A stretch of 64,000 nt of DNA from Rhizomicrobium sp. Lineage in GTDB: Bacteria > Pseudomonadota > Alphaproteobacteria > Micropepsales > Micropepsaceae. This document shows, piece by piece, positions 17,621 through 28,423 of this stretch (the first letter of the stretch is position 1; each line of letters opens with the position of its first letter). The notes under the pieces were generated by a model. It was not told the DNA's origin, ran no database searches, and saw only the letters and a list, made by a program, of their open reading frames with translations. The translations under genes were made by a program, and so were the position numbers. The stretch is from the NCBI GenBank assembly GCA_037200045.1, contig JBBCHM010000002.1, positions 1,415,241-1,479,240 of the forward strand, in the 5' to 3' direction.

Positions 17621-18567
17621 GGGGAGGGTAGACGCATCGCCTCGCGCCACGGCGTCAGATCCCAGTTCGGATAGCGCTTCTGCGCCCGCGCCAGCGTCGT
17701 CTCCGTCCAGAACGGATCGCCCGGACGCTTGACGCCGAAACAGGCGAGCTGATCGACCGACGCGTTGTCGAAAATCTTGTGCCACGGCTTGATGTGGTGG
17801 AACGGCCAGGCGGTGAAATCGATCGAATCGTCGCCCGCCTTCTTGAAACAGGTCATCAGCGCATAGCGGTGGCCCAGCGGCGCCGTCAGGTTCGTGCCGC
17901 GGTGATAGACATCGATCGTGTAGGGAATGGCCGTGCCGGCGGTCGATGCGCTCGACCGCGCATGGCGCGTCAGACCCTCCTGCAATGCCGCCTGATGTTC
18001 CGGATTGTAGTCGAGCGAGGCTTCCGGCCCCGCAACCTTCTCCGCGTCGGGCCGCGCCACATAGTGCATCGGGCCGTGATCGTCCGGCACGTCGCTGAAA
18101 TAGCACAGGATCGTGATGGAATTCTTCGCCGCGTCTTCCGACGGCACCGTCAGCGTGTGGTTGGAGAAATCGGTGTGGAAGGGCTGGTCGTAGTCGGCGT
18201 CGCCGGTGAACTTGGCCCAGGACTGGCACTGATAGCAGCGCACCTCGTCGGTCTGCAGCGCCTGTTTGGCGAAGGCGATCAGCGCCGGGTGCACGCCGAT
18301 CAGGTTCAGCGCCGGCGAACAGTCGATCGGCACCGGCTGGATGTCCTTGAACTGCGCCGGGTGGAAGCGGCCGATCTGGCCCTCGCTTTTCTTGTTCAGC
18401 TCCTCGCCCGCATGTTCCGGGCGGCCGAACACCGCCTCGAAATCGGCCTGCACCGCCGCCACTTCCTCCGGCGTGAAGAAATCGCCGATCACCACCGCGC
18501 CGTCGCGGCGCCAGGCTTCCAGATGTTCCCCGGTGAACCTGGCATTCGTCCCTTTGTACTCAGACAT
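17512..18567 (-). CDS. Phytanoyl-CoA dioxygenase (PhyH) family protein
   Basis: A 351-residue protein starting MSEYKGTNARFTGEHLEAWR. The iron pair is in QPFHTDFSNHT (HxD near residue 143) and a distal His is probably in VYHRGTNLTAPLGHRYAL, with the Arg for 2-oxoglutarate. Such enzymes hydroxylate acyl-CoAs, ectoine or small metabolites. The C-terminal 35-40 residues (after LPSPQGEGG) are encoded by a repeat-like hairpin and overlap the phospholipase gene, so they are probably a late read-through extension. The gene is divergent from the channel gene. Confidence 0.85.
   Translation of the reverse strand: MSEYKGTNARFTGEHLEAWRRDGAVVIGDFFTPEEVAAVQADFEAVFGRPEHAGEELNKKSEGQIGRFHPAQFKDIQPVPIDCSPALNLIGVHPALIAFAKQALQTDEVRCYQCQSWAKFTGDADYDQPFHTDFSNHTLTVPSEDAAKNSITILCYFSDVPDDHGPMHYVARPDAEKVAGPEASLDYNPEHQAALQEGLTRHARSSASTAGTAIPYTIDVYHRGTNLTAPLGHRYALMTCFKKAGDDSIDFTAWPFHHIKPWHKIFDNASVDQLACFGVKRPGDPFWTETTLARAQKRYPNWDLTPWREAMRLPSPQGEGGGSASTGSPAHLSAARTGLQAAITPSGMRAW
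17608..17629. terminator. Bidirectional hairpin terminator candidate
   Basis: ACCCTCCCC (17608-17616) and GGGGAGGGT (17621-17629) form a perfect 9-bp stem with loop TTGA. The loop contains the stop codon of the phospholipase gene. No T-run follows, so it may work as a pause or in a Rho-assisted manner. The opposite-strand dioxygenase reading frame passes straight through it (as LPSPQGEGG). Confidence 0.6.
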
Positions 18568-18657
18568 CGCTTTCCAACCGCTTCCCTGCCCTATATGAAC
18601 ACGCTGCAATCAGCCCGCAACAATCTGTTAACAACAAAGCCCGGGCCTGGGGAACAT

Positions 18658-20559
18658 ATGAGCATACGCGCGACGGTGGCCGAAAGGCTGCGCTACGAGT
18701 TCGATAAGTCGATGGCCGCCGGACCGATCGCGGTGATCGGCTGGCTGGCGGTCGTGTCCTTCGTGATGATCGCCTTCGCGGGCCTGGTGCTCACGATCTC
18801 CCGCTTCGCCCAGGAGGGCGGTCAGCCGCTCGATTTCATCGAGGCGTTCTGGGAATCGCTGATGCGCACGCTCGATTCCGGCACGATGGGCGGCGATACG
18901 GGCTGGGGCTTCCGCATCGTCATGCTGTTCGTCACCCTGACCGGCATCTTCGTGGTCTCGACCCTGATCGGCGTGATCAGTTCGGGCGTCGACGGCAAGC
19001 TCGACGAGCTGCGCAAGGGCCGCTCCAAGGTCCTGGAGGACGACCACACCGTCATCCTCAACTGGTCGCCGTCGATCTTCGACATCGTCTCCGAGCTGGT
19101 GGTCGCCAACCAGAGCCGGCGGCGCGGCCGCATCGTCATCATGGCCGACAAGGACAAGGTCGAGATGGAGGACGCCATCGCCGACAAGGTGCCGAACCTC
19201 AAGAACACCCGCGTGATCTGCCGCAGCGGCGATCCGACCGATCTTTATGACCTCAGCATCGTCAGCCCGGAAGGCTCGCGCTCGATCATCGTGCTGTCGC
19301 CCGAGGGCGAGGACGCCGACAGCCAGGTGGTCAAGACCGTGCTGGCGCTGGTCAACGATCCGCGCCGGCGCGACGAGCGCTACCGCATCGCCGCCGAAGT
19401 GCGCGACGAGAAGACCATCGAGCTGGCCCGCGTGGTCGGCGGCGACGAGGTGCAGCTCGTGCTGGCCGACGATCTGATCTCCAAGATCGTGGTGCATTCC
19501 AGCCGCCAGTCCGGCCTGTCGGCGGTCTATTCCGAGCTGCTCGATTTCGACGGCTGCGAGATCTACACCGCCGAACAGCCTGCCCTGACCGGCAGGACCT
19601 TCGGCGAGGCCGTGATGGCCTATGACGCCTGCACGCTGATCGGCATCTGCCGCGTTGATGGCGAGGTCCGGCTCAATCCGCCGATGGACACGCAATTCGA
19701 AGCCGGCATGCGCGCGATCATCATCGCGGAGGATGATTCGGCGATCGCGCTCGCCACGGCGCCGCCCGCGATCGACGAAGCGGCGTTCGCGATATACGCG
19801 CCGGCGCGGAAGACGGCGGAACGCTCGCTGATCCTGGGCTGGAACCGGCGCGGGCCGGCCATCGCGTTCGAACTGTCGCGCTATGTCGCGCCGGGCTCGG
19901 TGCTGACCGTGGTCGCCGACACGCCGGATTTCGAACACGAGATGGCGGCGCTGAAGCTTTCCGGCGCGAACCTGACGGTCGAGCACCGCGTCGCCGACAC
20001 CGACAACCGCGCCGTGCTCGATGCCCTCGACATCCCGGCCTACGACCATGTGATGGTGCTGGGCTATACCGACGACATGCCGTCGCAATCCGCCGACACG
20101 CGCACGCTGGTCACGCTGCTGCATCTGCGCAAGATCGCGGAGAAGGCCAACAAGCACTCCACCGTGGTCAGCGAAATGGCCGATGTGCGCAACCGCGAGC
20201 TCGCGGAAGTCACCCGCGCCGACGATTTCGTGGTCAGCAACAAGCTGGTCAGCCTGATGCTGGCGCAGGCCTCGGAGAACGAATACCTGGCCGCGATCTT
20301 CGACGACCTGCTGGACGAGGAAGGCTCGGAGATCTACATGCGCGCCGCCGCCGACTATGTGGCGCTCGGCGAGCCGGTGAACTTCCACACCATCGCCGAG
20401 GCGGCGCGCCGGCGCGGCGAGGTCGCCATCGGCTATCGCCGCCGCAATGGCGCGAGCGACGACGGCCGCAACATGGGCGGCGTGGTGGTGAACCCCGTGC
20501 GGTCGGAGGCGCTCCGTTACGAGGCGGCGGACCGGATCATCGTGCTGGCGGAGGATTGA
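18658..20559 (+). CDS. CASTOR/POLLUX-type ion channel with RCK-like domains
   Basis: A 633-residue protein. Two membrane helices (residues about 22-46 and 84-108) flank a pore region around MRTLDSGTMGGDTGWG, a characteristic sequence of the CASTOR/POLLUX/SYM8 family. Two cytosolic Rossmann-like RCK halves follow (IVIMADKDKVEMEDAIADKV near 158; LILGWNRRGPAIAFEL near 388). Relatives conduct K+ or Ca2+ and are gated by ligands at the RCK ring. Start ATG 18658 has a CTGGGGA leader; ATG 18594 is an in-frame alternative. Confidence 0.9.
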   Translation: MSIRATVAERLRYEFDKSMAAGPIAVIGWLAVVSFVMIAFAGLVLTISRFAQEGGQPLDFIEAFWESLMRTLDSGTMGGDTGWGFRIVMLFVTLTGIFVVSTLIGVISSGVDGKLDELRKGRSKVLEDDHTVILNWSPSIFDIVSELVVANQSRRRGRIVIMADKDKVEMEDAIADKVPNLKNTRVICRSGDPTDLYDLSIVSPEGSRSIIVLSPEGEDADSQVVKTVLALVNDPRRRDERYRIAAEVRDEKTIELARVVGGDEVQLVLADDLISKIVVHSSRQSGLSAVYSELLDFDGCEIYTAEQPALTGRTFGEAVMAYDACTLIGICRVDGEVRLNPPMDTQFEAGMRAIIIAEDDSAIALATAPPAIDEAAFAIYAPARKTAERSLILGWNRRGPAIAFELSRYVAPGSVLTVVADTPDFEHEMAALKLSGANLTVEHRVADTDNRAVLDALDIPAYDHVMVLGYTDDMPSQSADTRTLVTLLHLRKIAEKANKHSTVVSEMADVRNRELAEVTRADDFVVSNKLVSLMLAQASENEYLAAIFDDLLDEEGSEIYMRAAADYVALGEPVNFHTIAEAARRRGEVAIGYRRRNGASDDGRNMGGVVVNPVRSEALRYEAADRIIVLAED

Positions 20560-20591
20560 GGCTTGAGCGAGTTGGATTGAACGGAAAATAT

Positions 20592-20677
20592 CGTCATCGC
20601 CCGCTTCATGCGGGCGATCTAATTTTCTTTTCCTTCGCGCGGCCAAATGGATTGCCCGGACAAGCCGGGCAATGACG
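20592..20677. repeat. Intergenic inverted repeat, family B copy 2
   Basis: It begins CGTCATCGCCCGC-TTCAT-GCGGGCGAT and ends ATTGCCCGG-ACAA-GCCGGGCAATGACG, so two hairpins face each other with CGTCAT/ATGACG outer ends. It is nearly identical in layout to 30431-30511. It lies between the channel gene and the convergent DUF6481 gene. Confidence 0.75.
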
Positions 20678-20712
20678 GATTTTGGGCGAATTATTCCAAA
20701 CGAACCGCGCGT

Positions 20713-21102
20713 TCAGCGCTTGCCCTTTTGCCGCGTCTTGCGCGCGGCGTAGCGCGCGTCGCGCGCCGCCTTCTGCTCCTCGAGCAGGCGCACCAGCTTG
20801 TCGGCTTCCTCGCGCTTGGCGCGCTCGCGCGCCTCGGCTTCCAGCCGCACCGCTTCGAGCTTGGCCGCTTCCTCGGCCGCCTTGCGCTCGGCCTCGCGGC
20901 GCAGCTCCTCGGCCTTCTCGGCGGCGCGGGCGGCGATGCGCGCCTCGCGCTCCTGGGCGATGCGCAGGCGCTCGGCCTGACGCTTCTCGAACTCCGGATC
21001 GTTCTGCGGCGCCTTGGCGCGCGCCCGTTCCAAGAGAGCCGCCCTCGCCTTCGCCTGTTCCTGAAGCCGGTCGTTGAAGCTCTTTTCCTTGAAACCACGC
21101 AT
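20713..21102 (-). CDS. DUF6481-type coiled-coil protein
   Basis: A 129-residue, very Arg/Glu/Ala-rich protein starting MRGFKEKSFNDRLQEQAKAR. The rest is one long alpha-helix (residues about 5-120) with repeated REAERK/EAEAREREK-like heptads and a basic tail (TRQKGKR). The GFKEKSF.DRL opening is the conserved signature I associate with DUF6481. Function unknown; the basic tail suggests nucleic-acid or ribosome contact. Confidence 0.72.
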   Translation of the reverse strand: MRGFKEKSFNDRLQEQAKARAALLERARAKAPQNDPEFEKRQAERLRIAQEREARIAARAAEKAEELRREAERKAAEEAAKLEAVRLEAEARERAKREEADKLVRLLEEQKAARDARYAARKTRQKGKR

Positions 21103-21219
21103 GCCGCTCAACCTTATGATCCTTTCAATGGGGAGGGTCGGGAAACTGATCGCAATGACGGCGTTTTTCAAGCCCTGAAATGCCGTGCAGAACCGCTAAA
21201 ATGTTGACATAAGGCGCCG

Positions 21220-23028
21220 ATGGCCGCGCCCATTCTCACCCTGCAAGACATTCACGTGACATTCGGCAACTCCGCCATCCTGGACGGGGCCGAGCTTTCG
21301 GTGTCTCCCGGCGAGCGACTCTGCCTGGTAGGCCGCAACGGCTCGGGCAAGTCGACGCTGCTCAAGATCGCCGCCGGGCTGATGGAGGCCGATGACGGCA
21401 CGCGTTTTGTGCAGCCCGGATCGACCGTCCGCTATCTGCCCCAAGAGCCGAGCCTGGCTGGCTTTTCCGACACCCACGCCTATGTCGAGGCCGGACTTAT
21501 GCCCGGCGACGACCCGGCCCGCGCCTATTACCTCCTCGGCAGGCTGGGTCTTTCCGGCGCTGAGAAGCCGGAGGAACTTTCGGGCGGCGAGGCCCGCCGC
21601 GCCGCGCTGGCCCGTACCCTTGCCCCAAAACCGGACATCCTTCTGCTCGACGAGCCGACCAACCATCTCGATCTGCCGGCGATCGAATGGCTGGAGGGCG
21701 AGCTGACGGCGCTCAAATCCGCCCTGGTGCTCATCAGCCACGATCGGCGCTTTCTGGAGAATTTGTCGCGCGCCACCGTCTGGCTCGACCGCGGCGTGAC
21801 GCGCCGGCTGGAGAAGAGCTTCGCCTTCTTCGAGCCCTGGCGCGACGAGGTCCTGGCGCAGGAAGAGATCGAGCGCCACAAGCTCGACCGCAAGATCGCC
21901 ATGGAAGAAGACTGGATGCGCTATGGCGTCACCGCAAGGCGCAAGCGCAACCAGGGCCGGCTCGGCAAGCTGCGCGCCCTGCGCACCGGACGGCGCGAGC
22001 AGGTCCAGGTCACCGGCAGCGTCAAGATGACGGTGGCGGAGGGCGAGGAAGGCGGCACGCGCGTCATCGACGCCAAGCGCATCTCCAAGAGCTTCGGCGA
22101 CAAGACCGTGGTGCGCGACGTGTCGGTGCGCATTCATCGCGGCGAGCGCGTCGGCATCGTCGGACCCAACGGCGCCGGCAAGACGACGCTGGTCAACCTG
22201 CTGACCGGCAGGCTCGAACCCGACAGCGGCAACGTCAAGATCGGCATCGCGGTGAAGATGGCCCGCCTCGACCAGACCCGCACCGTGCTCGCGCCCAACG
22301 ACACGCTGGCGAACGTGCTGACCGGCGGACGCGGCGATCACATCGAGGTCGCCGGCCAGATGCGCCACGTCACCGCCTACATGAAGGACTTCCTGTTCTC
22401 CGCCTCGCAGGCCCGCTCGCCGGTCAAGGTGCTGTCGGGCGGCGAACGCGCGCGCCTGCTGCTCGCCAAGGTGCTGGCGCAGCCCTCGAACCTGCTGGTG
22501 CTGGACGAACCGACCAACGACCTCGATCTGGAGACGCTCGATCTTCTGGAGGAGATGATCGACGAATATCCCGGCACCGCGATCCTGGTCAGCCACGACC
22601 GCGACTTCCTCGACCGCGTCGCGACCTCGATCCTGATGGCGGAGGGCGACGGGCGTTTCATCCAATATGCCGGCGGCTACAGCGACATGCTCGCCCAGCG
22701 CGGCCGCGGCGTCGAAGCGAAGGCGGAGGCCAAATCGGCGAAAGCCGCCGAGGCGAAGGACCGGCCGCGCGTGGCGGCGCCGGCCAAGCGCAAGATGAAT
22801 TTCACCGACAAGCACGATCTCGAAAAACTGCCGGGCCGCCTCTCCGCGCTGGAAAAGCGCATCGGCGAAGTGCAGGCGAAACTCGCCACGCCCGATTTCT
22901 ACGCGCGCGATCCCAAGGCGTTCGCCACGCTCTCCGCCGAACTCGCGCAGGCCCAGCACGATCTCGCCGCCGGCGAGGAGCGCTGGCTCGAACTGGAGAT
23001 GCTGCGCGAGGAAATCGAACGCGGCTGA
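21220..23028 (+). CDS. ABC-F family ATPase, Uup-like
   Basis: A 602-residue protein with two ABC domains: Walker A GRNGSGKST and GPNGAGKTT, signatures ELSGGEARR and VLSGGERAR, Walker B LLLDEPTNHLD and LVLDEPTNDLD. A C-terminal coiled coil (residues about 530-600, KLPGRLSALEKRIGEVQ) is typical of Uup, which is linked to ribosome or DNA-structure maintenance. It differs from the shorter ABC-F at 6382. Confidence 0.92.
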   Translation: MAAPILTLQDIHVTFGNSAILDGAELSVSPGERLCLVGRNGSGKSTLLKIAAGLMEADDGTRFVQPGSTVRYLPQEPSLAGFSDTHAYVEAGLMPGDDPARAYYLLGRLGLSGAEKPEELSGGEARRAALARTLAPKPDILLLDEPTNHLDLPAIEWLEGELTALKSALVLISHDRRFLENLSRATVWLDRGVTRRLEKSFAFFEPWRDEVLAQEEIERHKLDRKIAMEEDWMRYGVTARRKRNQGRLGKLRALRTGRREQVQVTGSVKMTVAEGEEGGTRVIDAKRISKSFGDKTVVRDVSVRIHRGERVGIVGPNGAGKTTLVNLLTGRLEPDSGNVKIGIAVKMARLDQTRTVLAPNDTLANVLTGGRGDHIEVAGQMRHVTAYMKDFLFSASQARSPVKVLSGGERARLLLAKVLAQPSNLLVLDEPTNDLDLETLDLLEEMIDEYPGTAILVSHDRDFLDRVATSILMAEGDGRFIQYAGGYSDMLAQRGRGVEAKAEAKSAKAAEAKDRPRVAAPAKRKMNFTDKHDLEKLPGRLSALEKRIGEVQAKLATPDFYARDPKAFATLSAELAQAQHDLAAGEERWLELEMLREEIERG

Positions 23029-23187
23029 GTTTGCGCGGATCAAAACTTTCCGAAGCGTAAACGCGGCGCGACGCGGTAAGACCTCGTTAGGAAATCCTAC
23101 GCAGAGACCCGTACGCATTCGCAACGAATGGCGCGTTCCGGGCGTTGCACGCAAAATCCGCCTGCATCGTTCCTCTTGGACCCCGTC

Positions 23188-23478
23188 ATGTTCTCGATCA
23201 TCTCGCGTGCCCTGATCACTTTCGGTTTCGTGTGGCTGATGATGCCGCACCAGCCCGATCTCGGCCTCGGCCGTCCCGCGGCGATCGAGACGTCGTTCTC
23301 CGATACGTCCGCGAAAGCCTGCGCCACGAATTGCGGCGCGCTCGGCGCGGTGATCGGCGCCGCCGCCAGCATCGAGAATTCGCGCGACGCGCTGTTCGCG
23401 AACATCGCGCGCGTGCGCAGCGATCTTCGCGCCAACGGAACACAGATCGGGGCGCTCTCCCGCAACGGAGCGCCTTGA
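23188..23478 (+). CDS. Small anchored protein, unknown
   Basis: A 96-residue protein with an N-terminal hydrophobic helix (MFSIISRALITFGFVWLMMP), then a polar domain containing a CATNC pair and helices. The layout resembles small DUF5330-like envelope proteins, but I do not claim membership. ATG 23188 gives a clean membrane anchor; an upstream ATG at 23128 would add 20 residues. Probably faces the periplasm. Confidence 0.55.
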   Translation: MFSIISRALITFGFVWLMMPHQPDLGLGRPAAIETSFSDTSAKACATNCGALGAVIGAAASIENSRDALFANIARVRSDLRANGTQIGALSRNGAP

Positions 23479-23523
23479 AGGCGCCCGCCTCGGCGAGTCT
23501 CCCGAGGCGGGTGCTGACGCAGA

Positions 23524-25125
<1,602 letters not shown>

Positions 25126-25207
25126 TCAGGAATGGACGCACAAGGTGTCGGGGAATTGTGCGTCATCGCTCCCGGAAAGCAACACCCCTCCGCGCGTTCT
25201 CCCGCGA

Positions 25208-28200
25208 TCAGATGTGGTGGTGCACCGCCTCGGTGCCGGTGACGCGTTTCTCCATCGTCCGCAGCAGGACGTAGAACACCGGCGTCAGGAACAGGCCGAA
25301 GAAGGTCACGCCCAGCATGCCGAAGAACACCGCGACGCCCATGGCGTGGCGCATCTCGGCGCCGGCGCCGGACGACAGCACCAGCGGCACCACGCCCATG
25401 ATGAAGGCGAAGCTCGTCATCAGGATCGGGCGCAGCCTGAGGCGGGCCGCCTCGATGGCGGCGGCGACGGTCGACTGGCCGCGGATCTCCAGGTCGCGCG
25501 CGAACTCCACGATCAGGATGGCGTTCTTGCAGGCGAGCCCGATCAGGACGAACAATCCGATCTGGGTAAAGATGTTGTTGTCGCCGCCGGTGATCCACAC
25601 CCCCGCGATGGCCGAGAACAGGCAGAGCGGCACGATCAGGATGATGGCGAGCGGCAGGAACAGGCTCTCATACTGCGCCGACAGCACCAGGAACACGAGC
25701 AGCACGCAGAGCGGGAAGACCAGCAGCGCCGTGTTTCCCGAAAGGATCTGCTGATAGGTCAGGTCGGTCCATTCGAACGTCATGCCGTTGGGCAGGGTCT
25801 GGTTCAGGATCTTGGTGATCGCGGCCTGCGCCTGGCCGGAGGAAAAGCCGGGCGCCGCGCCGCCGTTGAGATCGGCGGAGCGGAAGCCGTTGTATTTGAG
25901 CGCGCTGTCGGGGCCGGTGGTCTCGCTGATATTGATCATGGCGCCGAGCGGCACCATCTGGCCGTCGGTGTTGCGCACCTTCAGGCGCAGGATGTCCTCC
26001 TTCTGCGAGCGGAACGGCGCGTCGGCCTGGGCGATCACCTGATAGGTGCGGCCGAAGCGATTGAAGTCGTCGACATAGATCGAGCCCAGATAGGTCTGCA
26101 TCGCGTCGAACACGTCCTGCACGTTGACGCCGAGCTGCTGCGCCTTGGTGCGGTCGAGATCGGCGTAAAGCTGCGGCACGCCGATGTTGAAGTTGGAGAA
26201 CACCCCAACCAGCGCCGGATCGGTGCGCGCCTTGGTCTGCACGTCCTGCATCACCTTGGACAGCACCGCGTCGCCGCGGTCGGTGCGGTCCTCGACCTGC
26301 AGCTTGAAACCGCCGATCGAGCCGAGGCCCTGGACCGGCGGCGGCGGGAAGATCGCGGTCATGGCGTTCTGGAGGCCGGCATATTTCTGCTGCAGCTTCT
26401 GCGCGATCGCCATGCCGGAGAGGTCCGACGACGTGCGTTCGCCGAACGACTTCAGCGTCACGAACACGATGCCGGAGGATGGGCTGTTGATGAAGCCGTT
26501 GATCGACAGGCCGGGAAAAGACACCGCGTTGGCGACGCCGGGCTCGGCCAGCGCGATGGCCGACATCTTGCGGATCACCGCCTCGGTGCGGTCGAGCGTG
26601 GCGCCTTCCGGCAATTGCGCGAAGCCGACGAGATATTGCTTGTCCTGCACCGGCACGAAGCCCGGCGGCACGATCTGGAAGCCGACATAGGTCAGGCCGA
26701 TCAGCACGGCATACACTATAAGAGCGGCCGCCTTGCGGCCGAGCAGGCCGGTGACGCCCGCGCCGTAGCGCTCCGAGCCCGAGCGGAACAACCCATTAAA
26801 GCGGCGGAAGAAGCCGCCGAACACGCGGTCCATGCCGCGCGACAGGCCGTCCTTTGGCGCATCGTGTGCTTTCAGCAGCGTCGCGGCCAGCGCCGGCGAC
26901 AGGGTGAGCGAGTTGAACGCGGAGATCACGGTCGAGAACGCGATGGTGAGGGCGAACTGGCGATAGAACTCGCCGGTCAATCCGCTGATGAAGGCGATGG
27001 GCACGAACACCGCGCACAGCACCAGCGCGATGGCGACGATCGGGCCGGTGACCTCCGACATCGCCTTCAGCGTGGCGTCGCGCGGCGACAGGCCGGCCTC
27101 GATGTTGCGCTCGACGTTCTCGACCACGACGATGGCGTCGTCGACCACGATGCCGATGGCGAGCACAAGGCCAAACAGCGACAGCGCGTTGATGGAAAAG
27201 CCGAAGGCGAACAGGAAGGCGAAGGTGCCGATGATGGAGATCGGCACGGCGAGCAGCGGGATGATGGAGGCGCGCCAGGTCTGCAGGAACAGGATCACCA
27301 CCAGCACGACCAGCGCCACCGCCTCGAGCAGGGTGTGGATCACCGCCGTGATGGAATCGCGCACGAACACGGTCGGGTCGTAGACGATCGCGTAGTCGAG
27401 CCCTTGCGGGAAACTCTTCTTGAGCTCCTCCATCGTGGCGCGGACCTGGGTGGAGATCGCGATGGCGTTGGAGCCCGGCGCCTGGAAGATCGGCACCGCC
27501 ACCGCCTGCTTGTTGTCGAGCAGCGAGCGCAGGCCGTATTGCGAGGCGTCGATCTCGACCCGCGCCACGTCGCCCAGCCGCGTGATCGTGCCGGCGGCAT
27601 CGCGCTTGATGACGATGGCCTTGAACTCTTCGGGGTCGGACAGGCGGCCCTGCACGTTGATCGGAAGCTGCAGCAGGCCCCCCGAGCCATAGGGCGGCCC
27701 GTTGATCACGCCGGCGGAGACCTGGACGTTCTGCTGGCGGATGGCATTGACGACATCATCGGCGGTCAGGTTGCGCTCGGCGATCTTTTCGGGATTGAGC
27801 CACACCCGCATGGCGTAATCGCCCGAGCCGAAAAGCTGCACGGCGCCGACGCCCTCGATCTTCGCCAGCCGGTCGACGACGTTCAGCACCGCGTAATTGT
27901 GCAGATAGAGCATGTCGTAGCGGCCGTCCGGCGATATCAGATGCACCAGCATTGTGAGGTCGGGCGACGACTTGGTCGTGGTGACGCCGAGATTGCGCGT
28001 CACGTCGGGCAGGCGCGGCAGCGCCTGGTTGACGCGGTTCTGCACCATCTGCTGCGCCAGGTTCGGATCGGTGCCCAGCTTGAAGGTGACGGTGAGCGTC
28101 AGCGTGCCATCCGACGCCGCTTGCGACGACATATAGAGCATGCCTTCGACGCCGTTGATCTGCTCCTCCAGCGGAGTCGCCACCGTGTCGGCGATGGTGT

Positions 28201-28369
28201 TGGGATTGGCGCCGGGGAACATCGCCTTCACCACCACCGAAGGCGGCACGACCTCGGGATATTCCGAGATCGGCAATTGCGTCAGCGCGATCAGGCCCGC
28301 CAGGAAGATGACGACCGAGATCACGCCGGCGAAGATCGGCCGGTCGATGAAGAATTTGGACAAGTTCAC
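25208..28369 (-). CDS. RND efflux transporter (HAE1/AcrB type)
   Basis: A 1053-residue protein starting MNLSKFFIDRPIFAGVISVV. It shows the 12-helix, two-porter-loop RND plan: helix 4 reads AIGIVVDDAIVVVENVER with the proton-relay DD pair, and GLACKNAILIVEFA lies in the second half. Length matches AcrB (1049). It expels hydrophobic drugs, solvents or bile-like compounds with a periplasmic adaptor. It follows the adaptor gene after 54 bp. No outer-membrane factor is encoded here. Confidence 0.95.
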   Translation of the reverse strand: MNLSKFFIDRPIFAGVISVVIFLAGLIALTQLPISEYPEVVPPSVVVKAMFPGANPNTIADTVATPLEEQINGVEGMLYMSSQAASDGTLTLTVTFKLGTDPNLAQQMVQNRVNQALPRLPDVTRNLGVTTTKSSPDLTMLVHLISPDGRYDMLYLHNYAVLNVVDRLAKIEGVGAVQLFGSGDYAMRVWLNPEKIAERNLTADDVVNAIRQQNVQVSAGVINGPPYGSGGLLQLPINVQGRLSDPEEFKAIVIKRDAAGTITRLGDVARVEIDASQYGLRSLLDNKQAVAVPIFQAPGSNAIAISTQVRATMEELKKSFPQGLDYAIVYDPTVFVRDSITAVIHTLLEAVALVVLVVILFLQTWRASIIPLLAVPISIIGTFAFLFAFGFSINALSLFGLVLAIGIVVDDAIVVVENVERNIEAGLSPRDATLKAMSEVTGPIVAIALVLCAVFVPIAFISGLTGEFYRQFALTIAFSTVISAFNSLTLSPALAATLLKAHDAPKDGLSRGMDRVFGGFFRRFNGLFRSGSERYGAGVTGLLGRKAAALIVYAVLIGLTYVGFQIVPPGFVPVQDKQYLVGFAQLPEGATLDRTEAVIRKMSAIALAEPGVANAVSFPGLSINGFINSPSSGIVFVTLKSFGERTSSDLSGMAIAQKLQQKYAGLQNAMTAIFPPPPVQGLGSIGGFKLQVEDRTDRGDAVLSKVMQDVQTKARTDPALVGVFSNFNIGVPQLYADLDRTKAQQLGVNVQDVFDAMQTYLGSIYVDDFNRFGRTYQVIAQADAPFRSQKEDILRLKVRNTDGQMVPLGAMINISETTGPDSALKYNGFRSADLNGGAAPGFSSGQAQAAITKILNQTLPNGMTFEWTDLTYQQILSGNTALLVFPLCVLLVFLVLSAQYESLFLPLAIILIVPLCLFSAIAGVWITGGDNNIFTQIGLFVLIGLACKNAILIVEFARDLEIRGQSTVAAAIEAARLRLRPILMTSFAFIMGVVPLVLSSGAGAEMRHAMGVAVFFGMLGVTFFGLFLTPVFYVLLRTMEKRVTGTEAVHHHI

Positions 28370-28423
28370 GGGCGTTTCCCCCTGTTCTTATTATTGCTTA
28401 TAGCCCGGACAGCGGTGGGGCGC

